Source: Halorubrum lipolyticum DSM 21995 (lineage in GTDB: Archaea > Halobacteriota > Halobacteria > Halobacteriales > Haloferacaceae). Taken from it: 34,433 bases of DNA. The notes beneath the pieces were generated by a model. The model did not search any database, was not told where the DNA came from, and worked only from the letters and a program-made list of their open reading frames with translations. How positions within the stretch are numbered: the stretch's first letter is position 1; each line of letters begins with the position of its first letter. Below are positions 8,401-16,017 of this stretch, piece by piece. Location of the stretch: positions 1 to 34,433 of the forward strand of contig NZ_AOJG01000006.1 in the NCBI RefSeq assembly GCF_000337375.1, written 5' to 3'. Both the position numbers and the translations under genes were made by a program.

Positions 8401-8513
8401 CCGTCGACCCGAGCCTCCAGCGCGTCCACGAGGTCCGGTCGCTCCACCGCGCCGCCAGTGTAGTCGAAGTTCCCCCCGTCCCGCGGATCCGGGTCAGGCG
8501 TGTGTGTCGCCAT
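5436..8513 (-). CDS. FAD- and Fe-S-containing D-lactate/glycolate dehydrogenase-type oxidoreductase (GlcD-GlcF fusion)
   Basis: This is a 1025-residue fusion. Residues about 25-560 are an FAD-binding (PCMH-type) oxidase module with the PRGGGTSLAG pyrophosphate loop at 89-98 and GNNSTGAHSLKYG near 165. From about residue 610 there are two iron-sulfur motifs: C612-x2-C615-x2-C618 with a later CP at about 629, and CVGCKGCTKDCPSG near 675. The C-terminal part holds cysteine-rich CCG-type motifs (HGHCHQKA, SSCCGMAGSFG near 953) as in GlcF/GlpC. Such proteins oxidise D-2-hydroxyacids and pass electrons to the membrane quinone pool. D-lactate is the commonest substrate for this fusion, but glycolate cannot be excluded. 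It is transcribed alone on the minus strand; no frameshift is seen. Confidence 0.85.
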   Translation of the reverse strand: MATHTPDPDPRDGGNFDYTGGAVERPDLVDALEARVDGDVRFDEYSKRLYATDASAYEVTPIGVVMPESTADVAAVHEYCYAEGIPVLPRGGGTSLAGQTVNEAVVLDLTDSMDAVLSTDPVAGTARAQAGAYVGDLNAAVEPHGLKFAPDPAWRDKSAIGGAIGNNSTGAHSLKYGKTDHYVEELEVVLADGTVTTFGEVAVDDLRESADPDADDLLPRIHAEIVRVLDEEAEAIDERFPEMKRNVSGYNLDRLLAEYRGEYGEEGTVNLGRLMAGSEGTLATVTEATVSLVEIPDTKAVALLTYGDLLDAMEDVAPILEHDPAAVEVMDDVLLGLAADTPEFEDVVGMLPEGTDSVLLVEFYAESDAEGKRKVADLIADRVGDDGAADRVVPETEVDPSEGAADVTTQPRRAVDAMEAHDPAKRDRFWKMRKAGLPILLSRTTDEKHISFIEDCAVPPEHLPEYTREFQEILDDNDTFATFYAHAGPGVLHIRPLINTKDVDDVDAMVDIADRVTDAVVRLGGSVSGEHGDGRARTQWNRKLYGDDLWESFRELKTAFDPDWLLNPGNVCGDFDMSENLRFDSEYEYDAGFDPAMEWAIDNGMQGMVELCHGCGGCRGPQETTGGVMCPTYRASEEEIQATRGRANMLRGAISGELPDDPTDDEFVTEVMDLCVGCKGCTKDCPSGVDMAKLKAEVEHAHHEEHGIDLRTRLLGNFERLAPLGSALAPLSNLPGKLPGAGLVAEKVLGIAKERELPTFRSESLTDWFEARGGAGIARAEADRDVLLFPDVYTTYTNPGAGKAAVRVLEAANCHVRIPDVDGSGRPPHSKGMLDESRTAAADAVETLAPDVRDGWDVVVVEPTDAVMLQSDYHDLLDGGASDVPDADVATVSENTYGVMEYVDAHRLDEDLSLDAPTESLTYHGHCHQKATKKDHHAVGVLRRAGYGVDPLDSSCCGMAGSFGYEAEHYSMSKAIGRILFDQIDESDGDEVVAPGASCRSQLKERDAGAPEPPHPVEKLAAALA

Positions 8514-8630
8514 GCGAATCCATCACGGTCGAACCGTGAAAAACCTCCCCCAGTCGTCGAGTCGTGAGAAACCCGCTTCCCCGGACTTCGATGGAGTTGC
8601 CCGCTGGAGACACGCGACCTGGAAGGAGTC

Positions 8631-8660
8631 GACCGCGGGAGACACGTGACCGCGGGAGAC
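8631..8660. repeat. Short tandem repeat, 17-bp unit
   Basis: gaccgcgggagacacgt (8631-8647) is followed directly by gaccgcgggagac (8648-8660), giving 1.8 copies. It lies between the divergent dehydrogenase and PRC-barrel genes, upstream of both promoters. Function is unknown. Confidence 0.75.
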
Positions 8661-8739
8661 GGAAAACGCCGCCCGCCTCGTCTGACGGGCGTCGTTCGAC
8701 AACGAACGCTTAATAGGCGCGCTCGTGACCGTATCGCAT

Positions 8740-9042
8740 ATGAACGCTGCTCCGGAGGAGATCACGTCTCTCGTCGGTCGCGAGGTGTACTCGAACAACG
8801 GCGTCTTCGTCGGCGAGATCGAGGACGTGCGCCTCGATCTGGACGCACAGGCCGTGACCGGGCTCGCGCTCGCGGAGCTCAACCACGAGCTGTTCGCCGG
8901 CCGCGTTGGCGGGAACACCGGCGTCATCCTCCCCTACCGCTGGGTCCGGGCCGTCGGCGACGTGGTGCTGATAAACGACATCATCGAGCGGCTCGACACC
9001 GGGAGCGACGACGCCGAGGGCGAGGCGGAAATCGAGGTCTAG
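8740..9042 (+). CDS. PRC-barrel domain protein
   Basis: The 100-residue cytoplasmic protein has a PRC-barrel core: EEITSLVGREVYSNNGVFVG followed by a strand-rich stretch ending LPYRWVRAVGDVVLI. PRC-barrels occur in RNA-processing (RimM) and photosynthetic proteins. Stand-alone haloarchaeal versions are common and of unknown function, possibly RNA-related. The ATG at 8740 is chosen over the upstream in-frame GTG at 8725 because cttaatag (8709-8716) lies about 27 nt before it, giving a leaderless transcript. The acidic tail after residue 85 is low in complexity. Confidence 0.85.
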   Translation: MNAAPEEITSLVGREVYSNNGVFVGEIEDVRLDLDAQAVTGLALAELNHELFAGRVGGNTGVILPYRWVRAVGDVVLINDIIERLDTGSDDAEGEAEIEV

Positions 9043-9082
9043 CGGGCGCCCGCCGAGCGGCCGACCCCGGGGAACCGCGGCG

Positions 9083-9409
9083 TCAGAACGGGAGCGCGTC
9101 CCGCAGGCTCGTCAGGAACCCGCCGCCCTCCCGCCGCTTGCGGTCGAACACCGGGTACAGCGCGTCGAGGAACTCCGTCTCGTTTTCGAACCGGCTCTGT
9201 GGCACCTGGTCGAGCGCCTCGCCGAGCGCGATCGTCCGCCCCTTGGCGTCGTAGGGGATCTCGCGGTCGCCGAGGGCGTCGCGGACCTCCTCGGCCGTCG
9301 CCGGGAACGACACGCCGGCCTCCTCGATCCGTTCGTCGAGCACGGCGATACCGAACTCGATCGCGTCCGGCTCCGAGGCTCCGCCGCCGCCGGGTGGGCG
9401 TGCTGCCAT
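9083..9409 (-). CDS. Conserved short haloarchaeal protein, DUF5789/DUF2795-like
   Basis: The 108-residue product starts with a Pro/Gly-rich segment (PPGGGG), then has a compact predicted alpha/beta region around FPATAEEVRDALGDREIPY and RFENETEFLDALYPVFDRKR, ending SLRDALPF. The FPATAEEV...LGD pattern is reminiscent of small haloarchaeal DUF5789/DUF2795-type domains, but I am not certain of the family. No catalytic motif or membrane segment is seen. A weak TATA-like tttcaaac lies about 27 nt upstream of the ATG. Codon use is typical of the genome. Confidence 0.65.
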   Translation of the reverse strand: MAARPPGGGGASEPDAIEFGIAVLDERIEEAGVSFPATAEEVRDALGDREIPYDAKGRTIALGEALDQVPQSRFENETEFLDALYPVFDRKRREGGGFLTSLRDALPF

Positions 9410-9470
9410 TGCGGCGTGCTACTCGCTCGGGACGTTTGAAACCCATGCTCGGAGCGCGGGCGGCGAGGCG

Positions 9471-9510
9471 GTCGTGCGAGCGACGGGTCGGTCGTGCGAG
9501 TGACGGGTCG
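9471..9510. repeat. Tandem repeat, 20-bp unit, two copies
   Basis: Units 9471-9490 and 9491-9510 both read gtcgtgcgag followed by c/t and gacgggtcg, with one mismatch. A partial third copy (gtc) follows. The array lies in the 135-bp gap between two minus-strand genes, about 35 bp upstream of the likely promoter of the 9083-9409 gene. An operator role is possible but unsupported. Confidence 0.8.
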
Positions 9511-9544
9511 GTCACGCGGGTCCCGCTCGGCGCCGCGGCCGCGG

Positions 9545-9961
9545 TCACTCCGGGAGCGACTCCTCGGGCGGCGCCGCGTCGAGGACCCCCAGTTCGATCC
9601 CGTCGCCGGCGCGGTCGAACGCGGCGAGCGCGTCGTCGTCGTACGGCGGGACCGCCACCAGCACGACCGCGGCGAGGTCGTCCGTCTTCGACACGCCGAG
9701 GAACCCGTCCGGGTGCGAGACGAACCGCGCCCCGCCCCGTCCGACGGGCGTCCCGATGTCGACGCCGAACACGGCGTTCACCGACCCGCCGACTCCCGCG
9801 GGCGTGAAGTGGGTTAACACCGGGGTCGCGGGGTCGAGGTCGGTCTCCTCGTCGAACTCGCCGGCGCGCGTGGCCGAGAGCTTCAGACTCGTCTCGTCGG
9901 GGTCGCGTTCGGCGGCGTGGTCGAGCAGCACCGTCAACAGGTCGCGGGTGACGTGGATCAC
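9545..9961 (-). CDS. Conserved haloarchaeal protein of unknown function
   Basis: The 138-residue protein begins with a helix (TRDLLTVLLDHAAERDP). It then shows PVLTHFTPAGVGGSVNAVFGVDIGTP, RFVSHPDGFLGVSKTDDLAAVVLVAVPPY and AFDRAGDGIELGVLDAAPPEE. The helix-then-strand start loosely recalls MPN/JAB folds, but there is no HxH...D metal motif, so no function is assigned. The start is a GTG. It lies 40 bp downstream of the 10002-10700 gene on the same strand and could be cotranscribed with it. Confidence 0.65.
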   Translation of the reverse strand: MIHVTRDLLTVLLDHAAERDPDETSLKLSATRAGEFDEETDLDPATPVLTHFTPAGVGGSVNAVFGVDIGTPVGRGGARFVSHPDGFLGVSKTDDLAAVVLVAVPPYDDDALAAFDRAGDGIELGVLDAAPPEESLPE

Positions 9962-10001
9962 GAGCGGAGCGTCGACGACCGGCGGACGACTGTCGACACG
10001 G

Positions 10002-10700
10002 TCAGATACCGAGCGCCGAGCGCAGGGTCCGCGCGTACAGCCGGGGCGCCTTGCGGCGGGACCCGGAGAGCGCGTCCTCGACGGCGAGGGCCGCTCGCTC
10101 GTCCACGCCCACGCCGTGGCCCACGCGCACCCGCTCCGGGTTCAGCCCCGAGAGCGCCTTGGTCGGCGGCGTCAGTCGGAGCATCGGGTGGACGCCGAGC
10201 CGCTCGCGATCGCCCCGGAAGTACGAGGCGGAGCCGAGCGACTCGGGGACGATCAGCGTCTCGCCGTCGAAGAAGCCGACCTCCTGCCACGGCGGGACCG
10301 ACGAGTCGCGGATCCGGAACGCCTCGAAGCCGGAGTCCGCCAGCCGCGAACCGAACCGCTCGACGGGGGCGTCGAGCTCGTCGGCGACGCCGGTCATCCA
10401 GTCGGCGACGTAGACGGGGACGCCGTGTCGGGTCGCGATCTCGGCGCTGTCGCGCTTGTGGCGGTCGAGCCCGACGACGACGCCCGCGACCGTCCCGAGG
10501 TCCGCCAGGAGGTCGTCGAGGCCGGGGGCGTCGATCGGATCGAACACCCAGACGTCGTTCGTCTCGCTCTCCTCGTTCGGGACCGCGACCGCGTGGCTCG
10601 CCCGCTCCATCGACTCGCCCGGGTACGCGATCCAGCCGACACCGCGGCCGAAGCGATCGATCTCGTGGAGCGCCGCGTCGCCGTCAGCTTTCATTCCCAT
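10002..10700 (-). CDS. Conserved haloarchaeal protein, possibly a degenerate metallo-beta-lactamase fold
   Basis: The 232-residue product starts MGMKADGDAALHEIDRFG. The order of WVFDPIDAPGLDDLLADLG, VAGVVVGLDRHKRDSAEIA, HGVPVYVADWM and a late VRVGHGVGVDE resembles metallo-beta-lactamase hydrolases. In these, VVLTHxHxDH follows the first strand and a PGHG loop comes late. Here the HxHxDH ligands are absent (LDRHKRDSAE), so it would be an inactive or altered member if the resemblance is real. An ATG at 10694 is an alternative start. A TATA-like ttgaaaag on the minus strand lies about 25 nt upstream of 10700. Function unknown. Confidence 0.65.
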   Translation of the reverse strand: MGMKADGDAALHEIDRFGRGVGWIAYPGESMERASHAVAVPNEESETNDVWVFDPIDAPGLDDLLADLGTVAGVVVGLDRHKRDSAEIATRHGVPVYVADWMTGVADELDAPVERFGSRLADSGFEAFRIRDSSVPPWQEVGFFDGETLIVPESLGSASYFRGDRERLGVHPMLRLTPPTKALSGLNPERVRVGHGVGVDERAALAVEDALSGSRRKAPRLYARTLRSALGI

Positions 10701-10774
10701 ACCACGCGTTCGGTCCGAACCCTTTTCAACCCGTCTCCGCCGGATCCACGGGTCCACCGATCCGCGACCGCCGA

Positions 10775-11227
10775 CTACCCCGAGAACTCGGACTCGCTCA
10801 CTCGGACGATCACCGTCTCGTCGACGTCGCGCAGGTCGTACTCGGGCGTCTCGCCCTGCGTCCGCCGGACGTAGAGGGGTTCGACCGGCCGGCCGTCGAC
10901 GAGCCCGAACAGCTTGAGGCGCTGGTCGGTCTCCTCTGGCGGGACCGCGCCGTCGCGAACCTCGCGGGCGAGGTCGCGAGAGAGCCACTCGTCGGCGGAG
11001 ACCGACGGCTCGCGGACGAGCGCCTCGTCGACGAAGCGCACGAGGTACCAGTTGAGGTCGTTTAACAGGGACACCGCCGCACCGAGGCTCACGGTGTCGA
11101 CGGCGACGCTGTTCTCGAAGGGCTCCTCGATCTCGTAGGTCGCGAGGGCGTCCCGGGCCGTCTCGCGGGACAGCAGCTCGTAGGTGAGGTTCACGTCGGG
11201 GTCGCCGAGGAGACACACCCGCGTCAC
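10775..11227 (-). CDS. DUF5804 family haloarchaeal protein
   Basis: The 150-residue protein opens VCLLGDPDVNLTYELLSRETAR and contains GAAVSLLNDLNWYLVRFVD, WLSRDLAREVRDG and a C-terminal VIVRVSESEF. I recognise this pattern as the haloarchaeal DUF5804 family, whose role is not known. No transmembrane segment, nucleotide-binding loop or catalytic motif is apparent. The start is GTG. It follows the histidine kinase gene on the same strand after 77 bp, but there is no evidence of a functional link. Confidence 0.75.
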   Translation of the reverse strand: MTRVCLLGDPDVNLTYELLSRETARDALATYEIEEPFENSVAVDTVSLGAAVSLLNDLNWYLVRFVDEALVREPSVSADEWLSRDLAREVRDGAVPPEETDQRLKLFGLVDGRPVEPLYVRRTQGETPEYDLRDVDETVIVRVSESEFSG

Positions 11228-11304
11228 ACGCTATCGGAGTCGGCCGCTCCACAAATCGGTTGCGGTCGCGGGGGTGTCCGGGCGGGGCCGACGGCGCGGA
11301 GGCC

Positions 11305-12351
11305 TCACGTCGTCTCGAAGACGAACTTCGCCCCGCCCTCGTCGCTCTCGTCGATGGCGACCGTCCACCCGTGCGCGTCGGCGATCCGCGAGACGATCGC
11401 GAGCCCGAACCCCGTCCCGTCCGTCTCCGTCGAGTACCCCGCGTCGAGCACCGACTCGCGGTCGGCCTCGGGGATCCCCGGTCCGTCGTCGGCGACGTAG
11501 AAACCGGACCCGTCGTCGAGGGCGCCGACGGAGACCGTCACCGAGCCGTCGACGCCGCCGTGTTCGATCGCGTTCCGGAAGAGGTTCTCCAACAGCCGAC
11601 GCAGGCGAGGGGCGTCCGCGTCGAAGGTCGCGTCGGAGTCGATCCGGAGCCCGGCCCCGGCGGTCGCCGCGTCCTCGGCCGCCTCGGTCGTGGACCACGC
11701 GTCGCGTGCGACCGCCGCGAGCGAGACCGGCTCCGTCTCCGTTGCGGCCTCCCCTTCGCGCGCGAGCGTCAGCGTGTCGTCGATGATGCGATCCGCCCGC
11801 ATCAGGGCGTTCTCGACGCGATCGAACGCCGACTCGTCGCCCTCGCGAGCGAGCAGGAGGTACCCCTGCGCGACCGACAGCGGGTTCCGGAGGTCGTGAG
11901 CGACGACGGACGCGAACTCCGCGAGTCGGTCCCGCTGGGACTCGCGCTCTCGGGAGCTGCGGATCGCGGCGCGGCGCTGGTGGTCGTACAGCCCGATCAG
12001 CAGCCCGAGCAGCGTCCCGCGCACGAACGCGTTCACCACGGTGAGCCGCCGCTCGGTGAGCACCACGCCCTGCGTCTGCTGGTAGAGGATCGTCGTGCCC
12101 TCGATGCCGGCGATCAGTGACCCGCCCAGGAGACACCAGCCGATCGTCCGACGGGTGATCGTCGTCCGGTCGTCGTACCGGATCCACCACACCAGTCCCA
12201 AGAGCGCGAGCGCGAATCCGATCGGGATCAGCGACCCGACGAACACCGTCAACGGGTCGTCCGTCGGCGACACCGAGAACTCCGCGACGCGGGCGACGAC
12301 CCCGGTGACCCCGATCAGCGCGATGACGGGCCACGCCCGCGTCGAAGTCAT
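11305..12351 (-). CDS. Membrane-bound sensor histidine kinase
   Basis: The 348-residue kinase has four hydrophobic segments in residues 7-121, then a short linker and a HisKA domain with the phospho-acceptor H142 (VVAHDLRNPLS). The HATPase domain carries the N box LLENLFRNAIEHG (243-255), G1 VADDGPGIP (276-284) and G2 GTGFGLAIV (302-310). It should autophosphorylate in response to a membrane or intramembrane signal. There is no PAS or GAF domain, and no response regulator is encoded nearby, so the partner and signal are unknown. This short 4-TM architecture is common in haloarchaea. A weak TATA (cttttgct, minus strand) lies about 27 nt upstream. Confidence 0.9.
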   Translation of the reverse strand: MTSTRAWPVIALIGVTGVVARVAEFSVSPTDDPLTVFVGSLIPIGFALALLGLVWWIRYDDRTTITRRTIGWCLLGGSLIAGIEGTTILYQQTQGVVLTERRLTVVNAFVRGTLLGLLIGLYDHQRRAAIRSSRERESQRDRLAEFASVVAHDLRNPLSVAQGYLLLAREGDESAFDRVENALMRADRIIDDTLTLAREGEAATETEPVSLAAVARDAWSTTEAAEDAATAGAGLRIDSDATFDADAPRLRRLLENLFRNAIEHGGVDGSVTVSVGALDDGSGFYVADDGPGIPEADRESVLDAGYSTETDGTGFGLAIVSRIADAHGWTVAIDESDEGGAKFVFETT

Positions 12352-12463
12352 GCCTCGCTGTCACCCGAGAGCAGCAAAAGGGCTTCGGAGACCGATCGGC
12401 GAATCGGTGGGAGTCGGGCGGTTCCGGAGCCGAACTTGCCGCCGCGCCGGCGGAACGACGACC

Positions 12464-13666
12464 TCAGAACGTCGACACGTCGCCGTCGATGACGCTCCGG
12501 GTCACGTCGGTGACGTTCGCCAGCTCGCGGTCGACGATCTCGAGGACCGCCGGCTCGATGTCGCCGATCGCGACTCCCTCCTCGGTGACGAGCTGCGCGT
12601 CGGCGACGTGGGGCTCGTCGATCGGGCGCCCGATCTGCGAGAGCAGGCGGACCTGCAGGTCGCGGATCCCGTCGACCTCGTCGGTGACGGACTCCGCGAT
12701 CCGGGTCGACAGCAGGTTGTAGATCTTCCCGATGTGGTTGACGGGGTTCTTGCCCGAGGTCGCCTCCATCGACATGGGTCGGTTCGGCGTGATGAGCCCG
12801 TTGGCGCGGTTCCCGCGGCCCACGGAGCCGTCGTCGCCCTGCTCCGCGGAGGTGCCGGTGACGGTGAGGTAGACGGAGCCCTCGTCGTAGTCGTCGGCGG
12901 TGTTGACGTCGACGTGGACCTCTCGGTCGGTGCGGTCCTCGGCCAGGTCGGTGACGAACTCGCGCACGTCCTCGACCGCGTCGTCGTACTCGTCGAGCCC
13001 GTCGACGTAGGCGTCGACCATCGCGGCCGCGACGGTGATGTCGATCCGGTCGCCCTCGCGTTTGCCCATGATCTTCACGTCCGGCCCGAGCTCGGGGTGG
13101 TCCGCGTGGTAGGTCGTGTTGAGCTCGCGCTCGGCCTCGTGGACGATCGCCTCGGTCTCCGTCAGGGGCGCGTGGCCGACGCCGAAGGAGGTGTCGTTGG
13201 CCATCGGCACCTGCTGGGTCTCCTCGCCGAAGACGTCTTGGAGGTCACCGGACCCCTCGCCGAGCTTGGCGTCGACGACCACGTCGGTGCCGTACTCCAG
13301 CTCCGGGATCGCCTCGCCGAGGTAGTCGCGGGCGGCCGCCAGCGCGGTCGAGTCGACCGGGAGCTGCTCGCCCTCGTACTCCTTCGTGGCGCGGCCGACG
13401 ATGAGCACGTAGAGCGGCTCGACGACCTCGCCGCCGCCGTACGCGGGCGCGGCGCGGCCGGCGACCAGCTGCGTCTCGTCGGTGTTGTAGTGGAGCACCT
13501 TCCCGACGCGGTCCAAGTAGAGCTGCGAGAGCGCCCGCGACACCGACTCCGCGATTCCGTCGCAGATCGAGTCCGGGTGTCCGATACCCTTCCGCTCGAC
13601 GATTTCGACCTCCTGGTCCTCGACCGCTCGGCGATCGAGGCGGCTGACCTGAATGTTCCGGTCCAT
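12464..13666 (-). CDS. mat: S-adenosylmethionine synthetase, archaeal type
   Basis: The 400-residue enzyme makes S-adenosylmethionine from methionine and ATP. It belongs to the archaeal family, which differs strongly from bacterial MetK. Recognisable segments are [17 protein letters not shown] (about residues 24-40), [25 protein letters not shown], and [20 protein letters not shown] with [13 protein letters not shown]. Length matches the family. The start MDRNIQVSR at 13666 is supported by gttatact (minus strand, centre about 13694) 28 nt upstream, so the mRNA should be leaderless; longer in-frame extensions are rejected. SAM from this enzyme feeds the methyltransferases and the radical SAM protein encoded in the window. 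Confidence 0.95.
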   Translation of the reverse strand: MDRNIQVSRLDRRAVEDQEVEIVERKGIGHPDSICDGIAESVSRALSQLYLDRVGKVLHYNTDETQLVAGRAAPAYGGGEVVEPLYVLIVGRATKEYEGEQLPVDSTALAAARDYLGEAIPELEYGTDVVVDAKLGEGSGDLQDVFGEETQQVPMANDTSFGVGHAPLTETEAIVHEAERELNTTYHADHPELGPDVKIMGKREGDRIDITVAAAMVDAYVDGLDEYDDAVEDVREFVTDLAEDRTDREVHVDVNTADDYDEGSVYLTVTGTSAEQGDDGSVGRGNRANGLITPNRPMSMEATSGKNPVNHIGKIYNLLSTRIAESVTDEVDGIRDLQVRLLSQIGRPIDEPHVADAQLVTEEGVAIGDIEPAVLEIVDRELANVTDVTRSVIDGDVSTF

Positions 13667-13770
13667 TACGGTTCGGTACTTCGCCGGCGGCAGTATAACT
13701 TGCGGAAACCTCCCGACACCGGGTAATGCCCTAGAGTTATTGTTTGGCAGGTGTTGCCGCAATTCGGTTC

Positions 13771-14892
13771 CTACCGCACCGCCTCGTACGCCTCGCCCAT
13801 CACGTCGAGCGCCTCCCGGAGCTCGCTCTCGTCGGTCGCGTACGAGATCCGGGCGTGGCCGCGCCCGCCCTCCCCGAACGCCTCGCCGGGCACGACGACC
13901 ACGCCGCGGTCGAGGCACTCGTCGACGAACCCCTCGGGGACCCGCGGCATCGCGTAGAACGCGCCCTGCGGCGTCGGGCAGTCGATCCCGATGTCGTCGA
14001 AGCCGTCGAGGAGGAGGTCGCGTCGGCGCTCGAAGGAGGCGGTCATCTCGTCGACGACCCCGCGGTCGCCCCGCAGCGCGGCCTCGGCGGCGTACTGCGC
14101 GGGCGCCGACGCACAGGCCTGCGCGTACTGGTGGACGCGCAGCATGCGCTCCACGCGCTCCGTAGAGCCGTACACCCACCCGAGCCGCCAGCCGGTCATC
14201 GAGAACAGCTTCGAGGCGGAGTTGACGACCACGACGTTGTCGGTCTCGGCGAACTCTATCGGCGAGTAGTGCTCGCCGTCGAAGACGGTGTACTCGTACA
14301 CCTCGTCGGAGACGCAGAGCACGTCGTGCTCGTCGGCGATGCGCGCGAACTCGCGCACGTCCGCCTCGGAGGAGACCGCACCGGTGGGGTTCCCGGGCGA
14401 GTTCACCACGAACGCCGCGGTGTCGTCGGTGATCGCCGCCTCGATCGCGGCGGGGTCGATCGTGAGGTCGTCGCGCAGCGGGACCGGGACCGGCTCCGCG
14501 CCCGTCAGCTTCGTCAGCGCGTCGTAGGAGACGAACCCGGGGTCCGGGATCAACACCTCGTCGCCGGAGTCGACGTGGGCCTCGAGGGCGATGTGAAGGG
14601 CCTCGCTGCCGCCCGCGGTGGCGATCACGTCGTCCGGGTCGAGGTCGATCCCTTGGTCCGTCCGGTGTTTCTCGGCGATCGCCTCGCGGAGCGACCGGGT
14701 CCCCTTGTTCTCGGTGTAGGCGTCGGCCTTCCCGGACTCGATGGCGTCGACCGCGGCTCGTCGCGCGTGGTCCGGCGTCGGGAAGTCGGGCTGGCCGAGC
14801 CCGAGGTTGATCGCGTCGTCGCCGGCCGCCTCGAACACCTCGCGGATCCCGCTGATCGAGATCCGCTCGACCCTGTCGGAGAAGTTCGGCAT
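13771..14892 (-). CDS. Class I/II PLP-dependent aminotransferase (aspartate aminotransferase-like)
   Basis: The 373-residue fold-type I aminotransferase shows the N-terminal INLGLGQPDFPTP motif, NSPGNPTGAV (about 165-174), SDEVYEYTVFDG, and the PLP lysine in NSASKLFSMTGWRLGW (about 228-243). The C-terminal arginine-containing ARISYATDE binds the substrate carboxylate. The subgroup includes archaeal aspartate and broad-specificity aminotransferases, so the substrate is not fixed. The start MPNFSDRVER at 14892 is preferred over 14931 because of family length and a weak TATA-like element around 14914-14924. That element overlaps the stop codon of the upstream regulator gene, so the promoter would be nested in the end of that gene. 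Confidence 0.85.
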   Translation of the reverse strand: MPNFSDRVERISISGIREVFEAAGDDAINLGLGQPDFPTPDHARRAAVDAIESGKADAYTENKGTRSLREAIAEKHRTDQGIDLDPDDVIATAGGSEALHIALEAHVDSGDEVLIPDPGFVSYDALTKLTGAEPVPVPLRDDLTIDPAAIEAAITDDTAAFVVNSPGNPTGAVSSEADVREFARIADEHDVLCVSDEVYEYTVFDGEHYSPIEFAETDNVVVVNSASKLFSMTGWRLGWVYGSTERVERMLRVHQYAQACASAPAQYAAEAALRGDRGVVDEMTASFERRRDLLLDGFDDIGIDCPTPQGAFYAMPRVPEGFVDECLDRGVVVVPGEAFGEGGRGHARISYATDESELREALDVMGEAYEAVR

Positions 14893-14917
14893 ACCCGTCC
14901 GGGGGCGCCGCCGGGAG

Positions 14918-15970
14918 TTAGTTCTTGTCACGTCGCCTCCGCGCCCACACCGGTCGGCGTTCGTCGCGTCCGGGATCCCGGACCCGTCCGTCCGCGTCGA
15001 GCGGGAGCGCGAACCGACCCCGGAGGACGCTGAGCACCTCCTCCGGCCTCGCGCGGAGCAGCGCGTCGTCGACGGCCCGAAGCCGGAGCTGCGGGCGGCC
15101 GTCGCCGGCGGGCATCTTGAGCGACTCGATCAGGTCCCGCCGTACCAAGGCCCGCCGGTCGGCGGTGAGGTCCTGTCCGGCGGCGATCCCGACGCCTTCG
15201 GTGTTCGCCTCGTCCCCGCCGCTCCCGTCGCCATTCCCGCCGCTCCCGCCGTCGCGCTCGCTGTTCGCTTCCGTCCCGATCCACCGCCGGAGGTCCCACA
15301 GCAGGTGGTCGTGGCGCGCCGCCATCGCCACGAGGAGCGTCCGGTCGGTCACCTCGCCGGTCCGACCGACCGCGCCGTACGGGAGCGCGTCGAGCGCCGC
15401 GGCCACGTCGTCCGCGAACCGGTCGTCGAGCGTCTCGCGAGCGGCCGCGAGCAGGCGGCTTCGCGCGGGCATGCCGACCGTCGCGGGGGTCGCCGCCGCG
15501 TACCGCTCGCGGACCGCTCGGGCCGCGGGTGCGACCCGATCCGGCGCCTCCTCGGCCACGAGCGTCCGGGCTCCCTCCGGGCCGGCGACCGCGTCGACGC
15601 GGGCGTGAGTCGCGAACAGGACCCGTTCGGACTCGGGACCCTTCGCGACCGTCCGAAGCTCGATCTCCCCCTCCGCGACCGCCTCGGCGACTTCGGTGCC
15701 GAGGACGAACGCCCGCCCGAGCGCGTCGGCGACGCCCGGCCGGCAGGCGACCCGCCACGCTCCGTCGCCCTCGGTCCGCTCTCGGGCCGCGAGGACCGGC
15801 GGGAGCAGCCCGAGCGGGACGCCGACGGCGACGACCTCGGACCGCCCGGCGAGCGCCGATTCGACCGCGTCGGCGAGCCCGTCGTCGATCTCGGCGAGCG
15901 CGACGGCGACCTCGGAGGGATCGTCGCCGTCGGGATTCCCGGAGTCTTCGCCAGTCGTCGGCGGAGCCAT
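14918..15970 (-). CDS. TbsP/DUF5821-like transcriptional regulator
   Basis: The 350-residue protein has an N-terminal alpha/beta region (SEVVAVGVPLGLLPPVLAA, then FVLGTEVAEAVAEGEIELRT and VLFATHARVDAVAGPEG). Its C-terminal half ends in a winged-helix-like segment (LVRRDLIESLKMPAGDGRPQ followed by LRLR). The order matches haloarchaeal DUF5821 proteins, which include TbsP, a regulator of glucose-responsive metabolic genes in Haloferax. A Gly/Ser/Asn/Asp-rich insertion near residues 242-268 (RDGGSGGNGDGSGGDEAN) separates the domains. Targets are unknown. It lies directly upstream of the aminotransferase gene with 25 bp between them. The last 15 residues are very basic. Confidence 0.6.
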   Translation of the reverse strand: MAPPTTGEDSGNPDGDDPSEVAVALAEIDDGLADAVESALAGRSEVVAVGVPLGLLPPVLAARERTEGDGAWRVACRPGVADALGRAFVLGTEVAEAVAEGEIELRTVAKGPESERVLFATHARVDAVAGPEGARTLVAEEAPDRVAPAARAVRERYAAATPATVGMPARSRLLAAARETLDDRFADDVAAALDALPYGAVGRTGEVTDRTLLVAMAARHDHLLWDLRRWIGTEANSERDGGSGGNGDGSGGDEANTEGVGIAAGQDLTADRRALVRRDLIESLKMPAGDGRPQLRLRAVDDALLRARPEEVLSVLRGRFALPLDADGRVRDPGRDERRPVWARRRRDKN

Positions 15971-16017
15971 ACGGCCAGTGGCGGCGGAACCGGAAAGAAC
16001 GTTGCGCCGGTGACGGG

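Noticed and set aside
10002-10700. Active metallo-beta-lactamase hydrolase
   Set aside because: The HxHxDH metal motif is missing, so only a possible fold resemblance is recorded.
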